Assembly (NCBI RefSeq): GCF_000176515.1
Contig: NZ_ADAQ01000009.1
Span: forward strand, 239,560-303,559
Direction: 5' to 3'
DNA length: 64,000 nt
DNA from: Grimontia hollisae CIP 101886
GTDB lineage: Bacteria > Pseudomonadota > Gammaproteobacteria > Enterobacterales > Vibrionaceae
Under the pieces are notes generated by a model. That model did not search any database. It was not told the origin of the DNA and saw only the letters and a program-made list of their open reading frames with translations. How positions within the stretch are numbered: position 1 is the stretch's first letter; each line of letters begins with the position of its first letter. This document shows positions 36,829 to 46,103 of the stretch, piece after piece. Made by a program: the position numbers and the translations under genes.

Positions 36829-37800
36829 ATGAAAACCAGTTTTGATATTTTTAATGGCGATGCCGACGGGATTTGCGCCCTGCTCCAGCTCCGCCTTGCC
36901 ACCCCAAAAGACAGCGTGTTAATCACAGGGGTGAAGCGCGATATTGTCCTGTTAAAGCAAGTGGATCCCGCCGTGGCGCAGGATGTCACCGTGCTGGACG
37001 TGGCGATGGAGAAAAACAGGCCAGCCTTGGATAACCTGCTGTCGCAGGGTGTACGGGTGTTCTATGCCGATCACCATAACCCGGGCGATGTGCCGGTGCA
37101 CCCCTCACTGACCACCCACATCAATACGGCGTCAAACACCTGTACCAGCCTTATCATCGACAAACTGCTCGAAGGTCGTTACCGCGAATGGGCTTTAGTG
37201 GGTGCGTATGGCGACAATATGATTGCCACCGCAGATGTGCTGGCCAAAAAGGCAGGCCTTTGCGAACAGGACCGGACCAAACTGATGCAGTTTGGTACCT
37301 ATCTCAACTACAACGGCTACGGTTCTTCCCTGTCAGATCTGCTGTTTGCACCGGCAGAGATCTATCGCCTGATGGCGCCTTATCCTTCACCGTTCAGCTT
37401 TATCGCCGAACGCCCGGATGTGTATGCCACGCTGGAAAACGGCTTTCTCAGCGACAGCGAAAAAGCCGCCGCTATCATGCCTTACTCTGAGCGTCAGGGT
37501 TCACGGGTATATATGTTGCCGGATGAAGCCTGGGCACGCCGTATCAGCGGGGTGTATTCGAACGATCTCACCAACCGCGATCCGAATGTTGCTAACGCAG
37601 TGATCACCGCGAAAGTCGACGGAAATTATCTGGTCAGCATCCGTGCGCCACTCAAAAACCGCACTGGTGCCGACGAATTAGCAGCCTCTTTCCCAACCGG
37701 AGGGGGCCGTAAAGCGGCAGCAGGGATCAATGCCCTGCCCGCCGAATTGCTTAACGATTTTATTGATGCGTTCCACCAGCGTTACCAGCTGGCAACGTAA
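36829..37800 (+). CDS. DHH-family phosphoesterase, candidate pAp or pGpG hydrolase
   Basis: A 323-residue DHH/DHHA1 protein. Metal-site motifs appear in order: NGDADGI (about 9), LDVAMEKN (about 56), ADHHN (about 79), GAYGDN (about 124), and a C-terminal GGGRKAAAG, where the usual GGGH has Arg for His. DHH enzymes of the NrnA/NrnB kind cut nano-RNA, pAp or pGpG. Placed immediately before cysD and with a sulfotransferase candidate downstream, removal of pAp (the by-product of PAPS use) is the most economical role. Hydrolysis of pGpG from c-di-GMP turnover is the other option. Function is inferred from context. Confidence 0.85.
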   Translation: MKTSFDIFNGDADGICALLQLRLATPKDSVLITGVKRDIVLLKQVDPAVAQDVTVLDVAMEKNRPALDNLLSQGVRVFYADHHNPGDVPVHPSLTTHINTASNTCTSLIIDKLLEGRYREWALVGAYGDNMIATADVLAKKAGLCEQDRTKLMQFGTYLNYNGYGSSLSDLLFAPAEIYRLMAPYPSPFSFIAERPDVYATLENGFLSDSEKAAAIMPYSERQGSRVYMLPDEAWARRISGVYSNDLTNRDPNVANAVITAKVDGNYLVSIRAPLKNRTGADELAASFPTGGGRKAAAGINALPAELLNDFIDAFHQRYQLAT

Positions 37801-37812
37801 AAAGGACCCAAT

Positions 37813-38730
37813 ATGGTGGACATGATTTCGCTAAACCAAACCCATCTCAAACAGCTTGAGAACGAATCGATACACATCATCCGTGAAGTGGCTGCCGAGT
37901 TTGACAACCCGGTGATGCTGTATTCCATCGGAAAGGACTCCGCTGTCATGCTCCATCTGGCAATGAAGGCCTTCTACCCCGGTAAACCACCGTTTCCGCT
38001 GCTGCATGTGGACACCACGTGGAAGTTCAAGGAGATGATCACCTTCCGTGATGCGTTCACCAAGCGTCATGGTCTCGACCTCTTGGTACACATTAACCAG
38101 GAAGGTGTCGACATGGGCATGGGGCCTTTCTCCCATGGCAGTGCCAAGCACACGGATGTGATGAAAACCCAGGCGCTGAAACAGGCGCTGGACAAATACG
38201 GCTTTGATGCTGCCTTCGGTGGTGCGCGCCGTGATGAAGAGAAAAGCCGTGCCAAAGAGCGCGTTTACTCCTTCCGTGACAAGCACCACCGCTGGGATCC
38301 GAAAAACCAGCGTCCGGAGCTTTGGGATATCTACAACGGCCGCGTCAACAAGGGCGAAAGTATCCGGGTATTCCCGCTGTCGAACTGGACAGAACTCGAT
38401 ATCTGGCAATACATCTATCTGGAAAATATCGACATCGTCCCGCTCTACTTCGCGGAAAAACGCCCGGTGGTAGAACGTGACGGCACTCTGATCATGGTGG
38501 ATGACGATCGCATGCCGCTGGAGCCCGGTGAAAAGCCGGAAATGAAGTCGGTCCGCTTCCGCACGCTCGGCTGCTACCCGCTGACCGGTGCAGTGGAATC
38601 AACCGCAGCCACGCTGCCAGAAATCATCCAGGAAATGCTGCTGACCAAAACGTCAGAGCGACAAGGCCGTGTGATCGACCACGATCAGGCGGGCTCCATG
38701 GAGCAGAAAAAACGCGAAGGCTACTTCTAA
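37813..38730 (+). CDS. cysD: Sulfate adenylyltransferase subunit CysD
   Basis: A 305-residue ATP sulfurylase small subunit, which makes adenosine 5'-phosphosulfate (APS) from ATP and sulfate with CysN. The PP-loop SIGKDS lies at residues 38-43, and conserved segments such as [15 protein letters not shown] and [15 protein letters not shown] follow. Length is close to E. coli CysD (302). AAAAGGA precedes the ATG, 12 bases after the DHH gene. Its place inside an EPS locus, away from cysH/cysI/cysJ, suggests that the product feeds sulfation rather than cysteine synthesis. Confidence 0.96.
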   Translation: MVDMISLNQTHLKQLENESIHIIREVAAEFDNPVMLYSIGKDSAVMLHLAMKAFYPGKPPFPLLHVDTTWKFKEMITFRDAFTKRHGLDLLVHINQEGVDMGMGPFSHGSAKHTDVMKTQALKQALDKYGFDAAFGGARRDEEKSRAKERVYSFRDKHHRWDPKNQRPELWDIYNGRVNKGESIRVFPLSNWTELDIWQYIYLENIDIVPLYFAEKRPVVERDGTLIMVDDDRMPLEPGEKPEMKSVRFRTLGCYPLTGAVESTAATLPEIIQEMLLTKTSERQGRVIDHDQAGSMEQKKREGYF

Positions 38731-38792
38731 CTACACCTAAGCCTCGACACTTGAATGAAAGACTATTTGCTTGCCGGCACAAGGAGTGACCC

Positions 38793-40202
38793 ATGAGCCA
38801 CAGCTCATCGCTGATCGCAACGGACATCGAAGCGTACCTCCATCAGCACGAAAACAAAGATTTACTGCGCCTGCTCACCTGCGGCAGCGTGGATGACGGC
38901 AAATCAACCCTGATTGGCCGCCTGCTGTTTGACACTAAACTGATTTTTGAAGATCACCTCACCAGCCTGCACAAGGACAATGCCCGTGTGGGGAACGCCG
39001 GTGAAGCGCTCGACTTGGCCCTTCTGGTCGATGGCCTGCAATCTGAACGTGAGCAGGGCATTACCATTGATGTGGCGTACCGCTATTTTTCGACCGAAAA
39101 GCGCAAATTCATCATCGCTGACTGCCCGGGACACGAGCAGTACACCCGCAACATGGCCACCGGAGCATCAAACTGCGAACTGGCGATTGTGATGGTCGAT
39201 GCCCGTAAAGGCTTGCTGACCCAGACCCGTCGCCACAGTTATATCGTCAGCCAACTGGGTATCCGCCATGTGGTGGTTGCGGTCAACAAAATGGATTTGG
39301 TCGACTTTGACCAGACCGTTTTTGAGCGTATCCAGGCAGACTACCAGACGATGGCAAACCAGCTTGGCATTCACGATGTGCGCTATGTGCCAATCTCGGC
39401 ACTGGCCGGTGACAACGTGGTCAGCAACAGCGAAAACACCCCTTGGTACCAAGGCCCCTCCCTGATGGGCGTGTTGGAAGGTGTCGAAATCACCCGCGAC
39501 CAGAACCTCGATCAGATGCGCTTTCCGGTGCAATACGTTAACCGCCCCAACCTCGATTTCCGTGGTTATTGCGGCACGCTGGCCTCCGGCATTCTGCGCA
39601 AGGGCGATACCGTGATGGCGTTGCCTTCAGGCCAACAAAGTACCGTCACTTCGATCGTTACCTATGACGGCGAACTCGATGCCGTCGCCCCCAAAAATGC
39701 CATCACTGTGACGCTTGCCGATGAAATCGATATCTCCCGCGGCGACATGCTGGTTCACCCGGATACGGCCCCAGCAGTCACTGACCGCCTGTCTGCCAAC
39801 ATTGTCTGGATGTCACAAGATACGATGAAAACCCAACGTGACTATGACTTCAAGTTCGCGAGTCTCAATGTCACCGGGCGTATCACCGAGATTGCACACA
39901 AGGTTGATATCAATAATTTTGAGACCCTGCCCGCCACCGAACTCGCATTGAACGAAATCGGCAAGGTAGAACTGCATCTCAACGCCCTGGTTGCGACAGA
40001 CAATTACACCCAGAACCACAAAACCGGCGCTTTTATTGTCATTGACCGCCTGAGCAACATCACGGTCGGTGCCGGTATGGTAGATACCGTGCATGCCCCG
40101 CATAAGCAGGCAAACAAACACAGCTATACCACCGCGGAAATCGCCCTGAACCGGTATATCCGCGAGCACTATCCAGAATGGGACACCCTGTCCATTGAGT
40201 AA
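38793..40202 (+). CDS. cysN: Sulfate adenylyltransferase GTPase subunit CysN (no CysC fusion)
   Basis: A 469-residue EF-Tu-like GTPase that drives the CysD reaction. The G1 loop GSVDDGKS is at 31-38, G3 DCPGHEQY near 111, and G4 NKMD near 166. The protein ends where E. coli CysN ends (475 residues), so the APS kinase domain seen in NodQ/CysNC fusions is absent. PAPS formation must use a CysC encoded elsewhere. It lies 62 bases after cysD. Confidence 0.96.
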   Translation: MSHSSSLIATDIEAYLHQHENKDLLRLLTCGSVDDGKSTLIGRLLFDTKLIFEDHLTSLHKDNARVGNAGEALDLALLVDGLQSEREQGITIDVAYRYFSTEKRKFIIADCPGHEQYTRNMATGASNCELAIVMVDARKGLLTQTRRHSYIVSQLGIRHVVVAVNKMDLVDFDQTVFERIQADYQTMANQLGIHDVRYVPISALAGDNVVSNSENTPWYQGPSLMGVLEGVEITRDQNLDQMRFPVQYVNRPNLDFRGYCGTLASGILRKGDTVMALPSGQQSTVTSIVTYDGELDAVAPKNAITVTLADEIDISRGDMLVHPDTAPAVTDRLSANIVWMSQDTMKTQRDYDFKFASLNVTGRITEIAHKVDINNFETLPATELALNEIGKVELHLNALVATDNYTQNHKTGAFIVIDRLSNITVGAGMVDTVHAPHKQANKHSYTTAEIALNRYIREHYPEWDTLSIE

Positions 40203-40260
40203 CAACAATATTTATATGGACACACTGACCATCAACGCCAAACGGGAGAGAAGTGCCAAC

Positions 40261-41313
40261 ATGCCGGTAAACGTACTGCACATCATCAACGATCTGTCAC
40301 GTAATGGCGGCGCACAGCGTTTTGTCGTCGATTTGGTGTGCCCGACACCTGCCGGCTATGTGAGCAAAGTCGTCATACTCAATAACATGAATGACTTTTC
40401 AGAGGTGCTCGAGGCGGCCGGGGTGGAATGTCTGGTCTGGGGAAACCTGACACTGAAAGAAAAGTGGCAAATCCTGCGCTGGCCCGATGTAGTACACGGC
40501 CACCTGTTTCCCTCTATCTACATTGCACTGGCGGCTTTTGGCAAAAAGCGAATCCAGACCGAGCACAATACCCACAACCGCCGCCGCGACCATGGGTGGA
40601 TGAAGCCATTCGAATGGCTGCTGTACTGGCGCTACCAAAAAACGGTCTGTATCACCAATCAGGTAAAAAACGCTCTGGAAGACTTTCTCCCACGCTGGAA
40701 AAAGCACTACTCCGTGATTTTCAATGGCATCGATCTGAGCAAGTTCTCGATGGAGGAGAAACAACCACCGGCGGGTGACGCAACCGTGCGGATGGGTATG
40801 GTGGGTCGCCTGCACCCTTATAAAGACCATCCCACACTGATACGTGCGCTGGCGCAATTGCCCCCACGCTATGAGCTCCATTTTGCCGGTGATGGGGAAC
40901 GCCGTGACGAATACGAAGCCCTGGTCAGGGCACTGAACCTGGAAAGCCGGGTAGTGTTTCATGGTGTCCGTTCGGACATTCCGGCATTTTTGGACAGTCT
41001 GAATATCTATGTGCAGAGCACCATCATTGAAGGCTTTGGCCTTGCTGCGGTGGAAGCGATGGCCGCCGGACTGCCGGTACTGGCCTCCAATGTGCAGGGG
41101 ATTGATGAGGTCATCGGCATTGATGATTACCTGTTCCCGTTAGGCGATGACAAGGCGCTGGCCCACACTGTCTCCGCGATTTGCGAGAATCCAGAGCAAT
41201 ACACCAGGGCGTCAAAACGTTCACTTTCGCGCTGCCAGCTGTACACACTGGACGCCTTTCGGGACCAGTACTATCAGGCCTATCAGGGGTTAGTGGATGA
41301 TCAAACCGCTTGA
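40261..41313 (+). CDS. GT-B glycosyltransferase, family 4-like (first)
   Basis: A 350-residue cytoplasmic glycosyltransferase with two Rossmann domains. The N-domain begins MPVNVLHIINDLSRNGGAQR, typical of GT4. The C-domain has VGRLHPYKDHPTLIRAL and the nucleotide-sugar motif EGFGLAAVEAMAAG (from about residue 257). I place the start at 40261, since this gives the usual N-terminus; in-frame ATGs at 40216 and 40195 would add 15-22 residues with no better ribosome-binding site. It should add one sugar to the lipid-linked EPS repeat. Substrate unknown. Confidence 0.88.
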   Translation: MPVNVLHIINDLSRNGGAQRFVVDLVCPTPAGYVSKVVILNNMNDFSEVLEAAGVECLVWGNLTLKEKWQILRWPDVVHGHLFPSIYIALAAFGKKRIQTEHNTHNRRRDHGWMKPFEWLLYWRYQKTVCITNQVKNALEDFLPRWKKHYSVIFNGIDLSKFSMEEKQPPAGDATVRMGMVGRLHPYKDHPTLIRALAQLPPRYELHFAGDGERRDEYEALVRALNLESRVVFHGVRSDIPAFLDSLNIYVQSTIIEGFGLAAVEAMAAGLPVLASNVQGIDEVIGIDDYLFPLGDDKALAHTVSAICENPEQYTRASKRSLSRCQLYTLDAFRDQYYQAYQGLVDDQTA

Positions 41314-42517
41314 ACATGCCGCAGCGCTTGCCGTTGTCCTGTTTTTTGTCCCCATGAAGGTCACTGTCGCGGGCATTTCATTATACCTTGCTGATTTGGT
41401 GGGTATCATGGCGTTGGGTTTTCTTGGCCTGACAGCATGTCGTGGCCAGTTGCTGCAATCCACGGTACGGGCCAGTGGTTTTATTCTGGTCTTCGTTGCC
41501 TACATTGCACTGGCAGGTGTTGTCAGTAATGTACCGGTCAAACTGGTGCTCATTGAAATGGTGCAGTGGCTTTCTGTGGCCGCCTTTCTTGGCGTCCTTC
41601 ATCAGGCAGGACTTTTGGCCTCCCCACGCTTTCTTACTCTGGTCACTGTGTATACCTTTCTCGGGGCGCTGTACACCGCAGGCTGGCACCTGATGTATTC
41701 GACAGTGCGTGACTTCAAGCAACTCGAAAACACCAAGTATTTCTTCGGCTTTACCTGTGCCCTGCTCTATATCCTGCGCCGACAGATCCGGTTTGGGCAC
41801 CTGATGTTAGCCATCGCCATGGTGATGTTGCTGATGTCTGGGGAGCGTAAAGCGCTGATGGGCGTCGCCGCGTTGGTTATCTGTGATTTCCTCTTTTGCC
41901 GGGAAATCTCCCATCCCCGCTCGCAACAAACGGCTGTCGCACTGGGCATACTGGGTCTTCTCGGGGGGGGACTGGCTCTTGTTTCTGGCTGGTATCTTGC
42001 CGGCACCGACGCACTGCTTGATACATTTGAATTTACCCAATTCGACATTCTGTTCGCCGATCAGCAAGAGGCACGCTGGGACTCAGAATTATGGCGCAAG
42101 CTCCTGCTGGCGAACGGCTTCTCGCTGTTTCTGGAGTATCCCGTGTTCGGGGTTGGCCCCAAAATGCTGCCGATGTATATCGCCAATTACTTCCAGAATC
42201 AGGAACTGGCCATCTACACCCATAACTTCGTCCTGGACGTAGCGATTGAATATGGTCTGGTAGGGCTTGCCATTTTGATTGGCGGCTTCCTGTTGGGGCT
42301 GCGTCGACTGTTCAGGCAACGCTTTGTTAACCCCGTGGCGTTTCTGCTTGCGGTTTACATTCTCGCTATGGTGCTGTTTGTTGCGGTCAACAGCACCATT
42401 ATGCTGATGTTTTTATTTCCATTTTTCGTTAACACCCGAGTGGTGGGCAGGCCAGAGCCCAGTGCACCTGCCACGCGATCTTTTTCCCTTATTGCCCACC
42501 AAGAGGACAAACAATGA
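41297..42517 (+). CDS. Wzy-type EPS polymerase (O-antigen ligase/polymerase family)
   Basis: A 406-residue polytopic protein with about ten to eleven hydrophobic helices and a large loop at about 240-300 (DILFADQQEARWDSELWRKL, then FGVGPKMLPM). This is the layout of the Wzy/WaaL family. The only polymerase-like gene inside the EPS locus, it should polymerise repeat units on the periplasmic side. It overlaps the preceding glycosyltransferase by 17 bases and the sulfotransferase candidate by 4. Confidence 0.85.
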   Translation: MIKPLEHAAALAVVLFFVPMKVTVAGISLYLADLVGIMALGFLGLTACRGQLLQSTVRASGFILVFVAYIALAGVVSNVPVKLVLIEMVQWLSVAAFLGVLHQAGLLASPRFLTLVTVYTFLGALYTAGWHLMYSTVRDFKQLENTKYFFGFTCALLYILRRQIRFGHLMLAIAMVMLLMSGERKALMGVAALVICDFLFCREISHPRSQQTAVALGILGLLGGGLALVSGWYLAGTDALLDTFEFTQFDILFADQQEARWDSELWRKLLLANGFSLFLEYPVFGVGPKMLPMYIANYFQNQELAIYTHNFVLDVAIEYGLVGLAILIGGFLLGLRRLFRQRFVNPVAFLLAVYILAMVLFVAVNSTIMLMFLFPFFVNTRVVGRPEPSAPATRSFSLIAHQEDKQ

Positions 42518-43329
42518 AGTTCAGCCTTGCCCGACAACGCGCATTCGACCAGACCCTGAACGCGCCGGATTTTGTCTTGGTTTATCAAATGGGTAAAGTT
42601 GGTTCATCATCGATAGAAGCGTCCCTTGAACACGCTGGCATTCCCAGTTGGCACCTCCATACCTTCGATGACAACGAAGAGTTCCAGATGTACCGCAATA
42701 CCGGCGATGTGGCCTGCTTTTTTGACTGGCCTATCCGTGCTGCCTACAAGCTGACCCTGTCGCACCGCAGACGCATTCTGCAAAAACGTGATCACCTGAA
42801 AATCATCACGCTGGTGCGCGATCCTATTGCTACAGTCGTCTCCCGTTTTTTCCAGGATCTGCATATCCAGTTTATTGCCGGCAAGAAAAACGAAGCCATT
42901 CATGGGGATATCGATGCAACACTTCGCCATCTCGTCGATGCGTTTGAAACCCAGATGCGTCTGGAGTATTTCACCGATTGGTTCAACAGGGAGCTGAAAC
43001 GCCGGTTTGGTGTTGATGTGCTCACCCATATCCAGAACCCGGGCCAGAGCCATTGGCGCATTGAGCAAGGCGGGCGGGATGTGCTGCTGATGAAGTGCGA
43101 AGCCATTAACCAGTCTGCCGGTGTGCTGGCTGACTTCCTTGCTACACCCGGTTTCCAGCTGCAATCCAGTAACGAGGCAACCAACAAATGGTACTCCGCG
43201 CTTTACCAGCGCTTCAAAGAAACCTACCCGTTTGAGCGCTTATTTCACCTCTATGATGCGCCACTGTACCGCGCCATCTACAGCGAAGAAGACATTGCAC
43301 AATTTAAAATGAAATGGAGTAAGCGATGA
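42514..43329 (+). CDS. NKWYS-family putative polysaccharide sulfotransferase
   Basis: A 271-residue protein whose motif NKWYS lies at residues 224-228, the signature that names a Pfam family of putative capsular polysaccharide synthesis proteins. It also has two sulfotransferase-like sites: a 5'-phosphosulfate-binding loop QMGKVGSSS (25-33) and a 3'-phosphate-binding segment LVRDP with a following SRFF (R102, S110). With cysD/cysN in the same operon, I infer that it transfers sulfate from PAPS to the EPS repeat. It overlaps wzy by 4 bases and the next glycosyltransferase by 4. It has no signal peptide, so it acts in the cytoplasm. Confidence 0.82.
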   Translation: MKFSLARQRAFDQTLNAPDFVLVYQMGKVGSSSIEASLEHAGIPSWHLHTFDDNEEFQMYRNTGDVACFFDWPIRAAYKLTLSHRRRILQKRDHLKIITLVRDPIATVVSRFFQDLHIQFIAGKKNEAIHGDIDATLRHLVDAFETQMRLEYFTDWFNRELKRRFGVDVLTHIQNPGQSHWRIEQGGRDVLLMKCEAINQSAGVLADFLATPGFQLQSSNEATNKWYSALYQRFKETYPFERLFHLYDAPLYRAIYSEEDIAQFKMKWSKR

Positions 43330-44369
43330 AAACTGTCCTCCATATCACAGAAGCCTTTGGCGGTGGCATCCAGACAGCGCTGTGCAGTTACGCCAAGTCG
43401 ACCAAAGGGGACCCCATTCGCCATCACCTGTTTGCCCGCCTGCGTCCGGACGACGATACCGGCATGGCCATCACTGCTCTGTTTGACCATATCCAGACTG
43501 TTGAAGGCGGTCTGCTGGACTTTTTCCGGGCAGCGAGAAAGGCCGTGTTACAGACTCAGCCAGATGTGATCCACCTGCATTCCAGCTTTGCGGGTTTTCT
43601 GGGGCGTTTTCTGCCCAAACAAGGTAAAACCCGGATTGTCTACACGCCCCACTGTTATGCATTTGAGCGCCGTGATATTTCCGGTGTCATGCAGCATGTT
43701 TATACACGACTGGAGACCCTTGGGCTGTCACGCATTGATACCATTGCCGGTTGCAGCGAAAGGGAATGCGAGCTGGGCTATGCACTTGGTGCTAAAAACG
43801 CAGTGCACCTCAATAACTACGCTGACCTTGACTCGGCAATGAAGCCAGATGGCGCGTCCCGGGCCGCCCCACCTTTCCACGTGGTGGTAGCCGGGCGTAT
43901 TTCGCCACAAAAAGATCCCCAGTTTCTGCTCAACACCCTTACCTGCCTGAAGGCATACCCAGAGTACAGTCAAATCAGATTTCACTGGCTCGGTGGGGGC
44001 GATCCTGAGATGGAAAAGGCACTGCGTGATGCAGGCGTTGACGTGACAGGTATGATCCCCCACCCACAGTTAATGATCGCCCTGAAAAAGGCGGATTTGT
44101 ACCTTCACACCGCAGCTTGGGAAGGCATGCCTCTCACTATTCTGGAAGCCGCAAAACTGCATATCCCTATGGTACTGCGCGTCATCGGTGCCACTCAAAA
44201 CCTGCAATACCCGTTCATGACAGATTCCCCTGATACCATGGCCGAGCAAATCATCAGATTCTGCAAACACCCGGACAGTCCCGACTACCCGAAAGCTGTC
44301 GATGACTTTAACCGCAATTTCAGCGCTGAAAAGCAGCGTAAGGCTCTACACCTTATCTATGGAGCCTGA
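43326..44369 (+). CDS. GT-B glycosyltransferase, family 4-like (second)
   Basis: A 347-residue glycosyltransferase. It begins MKTVLHITEAFGGGIQTAL and has PDVIHLHSSFAGFLG, the usual GT4 acceptor-side features. The donor-side domain has VVAGRISPQKDPQFLLN and the EGMPLTILEAAKLHIP motif (from about residue 262). With the first GT and the initiating transferase, it would allow a repeat of about three sugars if each adds one residue. It overlaps the sulfotransferase candidate by 4 bases. Confidence 0.9.
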   Translation: MKTVLHITEAFGGGIQTALCSYAKSTKGDPIRHHLFARLRPDDDTGMAITALFDHIQTVEGGLLDFFRAARKAVLQTQPDVIHLHSSFAGFLGRFLPKQGKTRIVYTPHCYAFERRDISGVMQHVYTRLETLGLSRIDTIAGCSERECELGYALGAKNAVHLNNYADLDSAMKPDGASRAAPPFHVVVAGRISPQKDPQFLLNTLTCLKAYPEYSQIRFHWLGGGDPEMEKALRDAGVDVTGMIPHPQLMIALKKADLYLHTAAWEGMPLTILEAAKLHIPMVLRVIGATQNLQYPFMTDSPDTMAEQIIRFCKHPDSPDYPKAVDDFNRNFSAEKQRKALHLIYGA

Positions 44370-44372
44370 TGC

Positions 44373-46094
44373 ATGAGCATGATTGTGGCACTGATGATTA
44401 CAGGATTACTGGTAGCATTGCTGGCCACCCGTCTGCGTCCTGCATTGGTGTTTGGGGCAGTGTTTACTGTCTTGCTGCTGCTGGATATCGTCCCAGCCGC
44501 ACAGCTTTTTAATAACTTCACCAATACGGCTCTCGTTACCCTGGTACTCTTGGTGATGGTATCTGTGATCCTTGAACGCACGCCCTACATCAGTGCACTT
44601 GGCCGATGGTGTACCCAAGGCAACCTCAGGAAAGTGACTCTGCAAACAACCCTGTCTGCCGGGCTATTGTCTGCCGTGATTAATAACACTGCGGTGGTTT
44701 CCACCCTGATGCGAAGTATGACCAAAAGCCAGCATCCCTCCAGTAAGCTGCTGATCCCCCTTTCCTATGCCACTATCCTCGGTGGTACCACAACACTGAT
44801 TGGCACGTCCACCAACCTGCTGGTAAATGGTTTTACCCTCAATGCCGGCTTGCCGGGGATAGGCTTTTTCGACTTCACAGTGATTGGATTACCGGTATTT
44901 ATCACCGGAGTACTGGTGATCACTCTGGTATCAGTATCACTACTGCCAAACCGCCTGGGCGAGGAACAGGAAACGTCACAAAACTACCTGTTAGAATCCC
45001 AGTTAGCCCCTGCGTCTCCCCTTGTCGGACAACGTGTCGGACAAAGTGGCCTTCGCAATCTTGAACGTCTTTTCCTGGTTGAAATTATCCGCGGTGCACA
45101 CATCATTTCCCCTGTTACGCCGGATGAACGATTGCAGGGTAACGACATTTTAGTGTTCTCCGGTGATTTGGAATCAGCGGCGATGCTGGAGAAATTCAAA
45201 GGGTTGGAACCCAAAACGCAGGGCGAGAAACTGCCTTCGGATAATCTGATCAGTGTCGTTATCACCCCCCATGCCGTGATCGCCGGAAAGACCATTAAGT
45301 CCGTTCAATTTCGTGCTCTGTTCGACGCTGCCGTTGTGGCAGTAAAACGGGGGGAGCATCACATTTCCGGTGGCCTTGGCCAGGTGACCTTGCAAGGGGG
45401 CGACCTCCTGGTGCTGGCTGTCAGTCAGGACTTTTTCAACCGCGGCAACCTGGCACAAAACTTTATTCTGGTGGAAGAAAGGGAAAACAATGCCCTGCTC
45501 AGCAGCGCACAGTCGTTACTGTTTTGCGGTGGTGCGATTGTCGCCTTGCTCGCCAGTTTCCTTGAATGGCTTCCCCTGTACAAAGGGCTGACCCTGTTGC
45601 TTGCCGCCTCAGTGGCTGCGCGCCTGGTGTCTATCCATGATTTACGAAGGCGCTTCCCGTTTGAACTGGTACTGGTGATTGGCTCGGCACTGGGGCTCGC
45701 ACAGGCAATTAGCCTCACCGGTCTTGCCGATCGCCTTGCTGCCCTGATCATGAGCGTCAGCCAGAGCGGAGGACCTTTTGGCGCGATGGTAATTCTTTAC
45801 CTCGCGACCTGGTTGATGACAGAGCTCATCACCAACAATGCAGCAGCGGCAATCAGTTTCCCGGTGGGACTTGCCATCGCTGCTCAGTATCACATTGATC
45901 CGATGCCGTTTATTATGACCGTTGCCTTTGCCGCCAGTGCCAGCTTTCTCTCTCCTTTCGGTTACCAAACCAACCTGATGGTCTTTACCGCAGGTCGCTA
46001 CATGCCAAAGGATTATCTTCAGGCGGGTTTACCGCTCACCCTGGTTTATGCCACCGGCGTACTTTCCCTTATTCCCCTGTTTTTCCCCTGGTAA
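44373..46094 (+). CDS. SLC13/DASS-type transporter with two RCK_C domains, candidate sulfate importer
   Basis: A 573-residue transporter. The membrane part carries the two SLC13-type signatures: TSTNLLVNG (about 150) and ITNNAAAAISFPVG (about 490). Between the two membrane halves are two RCK_C (TrkA-C) domains, at about 205-270 and 285-355. This arrangement is known in sulfate and related anion permeases of the SAC1/YbiR-like group. Inside an operon with ATP sulfurylase genes, sulfate uptake is the best guess; other anions are possible. It starts 3 bases after the glycosyltransferase stop. Confidence 0.87.
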   Translation: MSMIVALMITGLLVALLATRLRPALVFGAVFTVLLLLDIVPAAQLFNNFTNTALVTLVLLVMVSVILERTPYISALGRWCTQGNLRKVTLQTTLSAGLLSAVINNTAVVSTLMRSMTKSQHPSSKLLIPLSYATILGGTTTLIGTSTNLLVNGFTLNAGLPGIGFFDFTVIGLPVFITGVLVITLVSVSLLPNRLGEEQETSQNYLLESQLAPASPLVGQRVGQSGLRNLERLFLVEIIRGAHIISPVTPDERLQGNDILVFSGDLESAAMLEKFKGLEPKTQGEKLPSDNLISVVITPHAVIAGKTIKSVQFRALFDAAVVAVKRGEHHISGGLGQVTLQGGDLLVLAVSQDFFNRGNLAQNFILVEERENNALLSSAQSLLFCGGAIVALLASFLEWLPLYKGLTLLLAASVAARLVSIHDLRRRFPFELVLVIGSALGLAQAISLTGLADRLAALIMSVSQSGGPFGAMVILYLATWLMTELITNNAAAAISFPVGLAIAAQYHIDPMPFIMTVAFAASASFLSPFGYQTNLMVFTAGRYMPKDYLQAGLPLTLVYATGVLSLIPLFFPW

Positions 46095-46103
46095 GGCAGA
46101 TTG

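Noticed and set aside
38793..40202. CysN-CysC (NodQ-like) fusion giving PAPS directly
   Set aside because: The protein ends at 469 residues with no APS kinase P-loop at the C-terminus, and no cysC follows.
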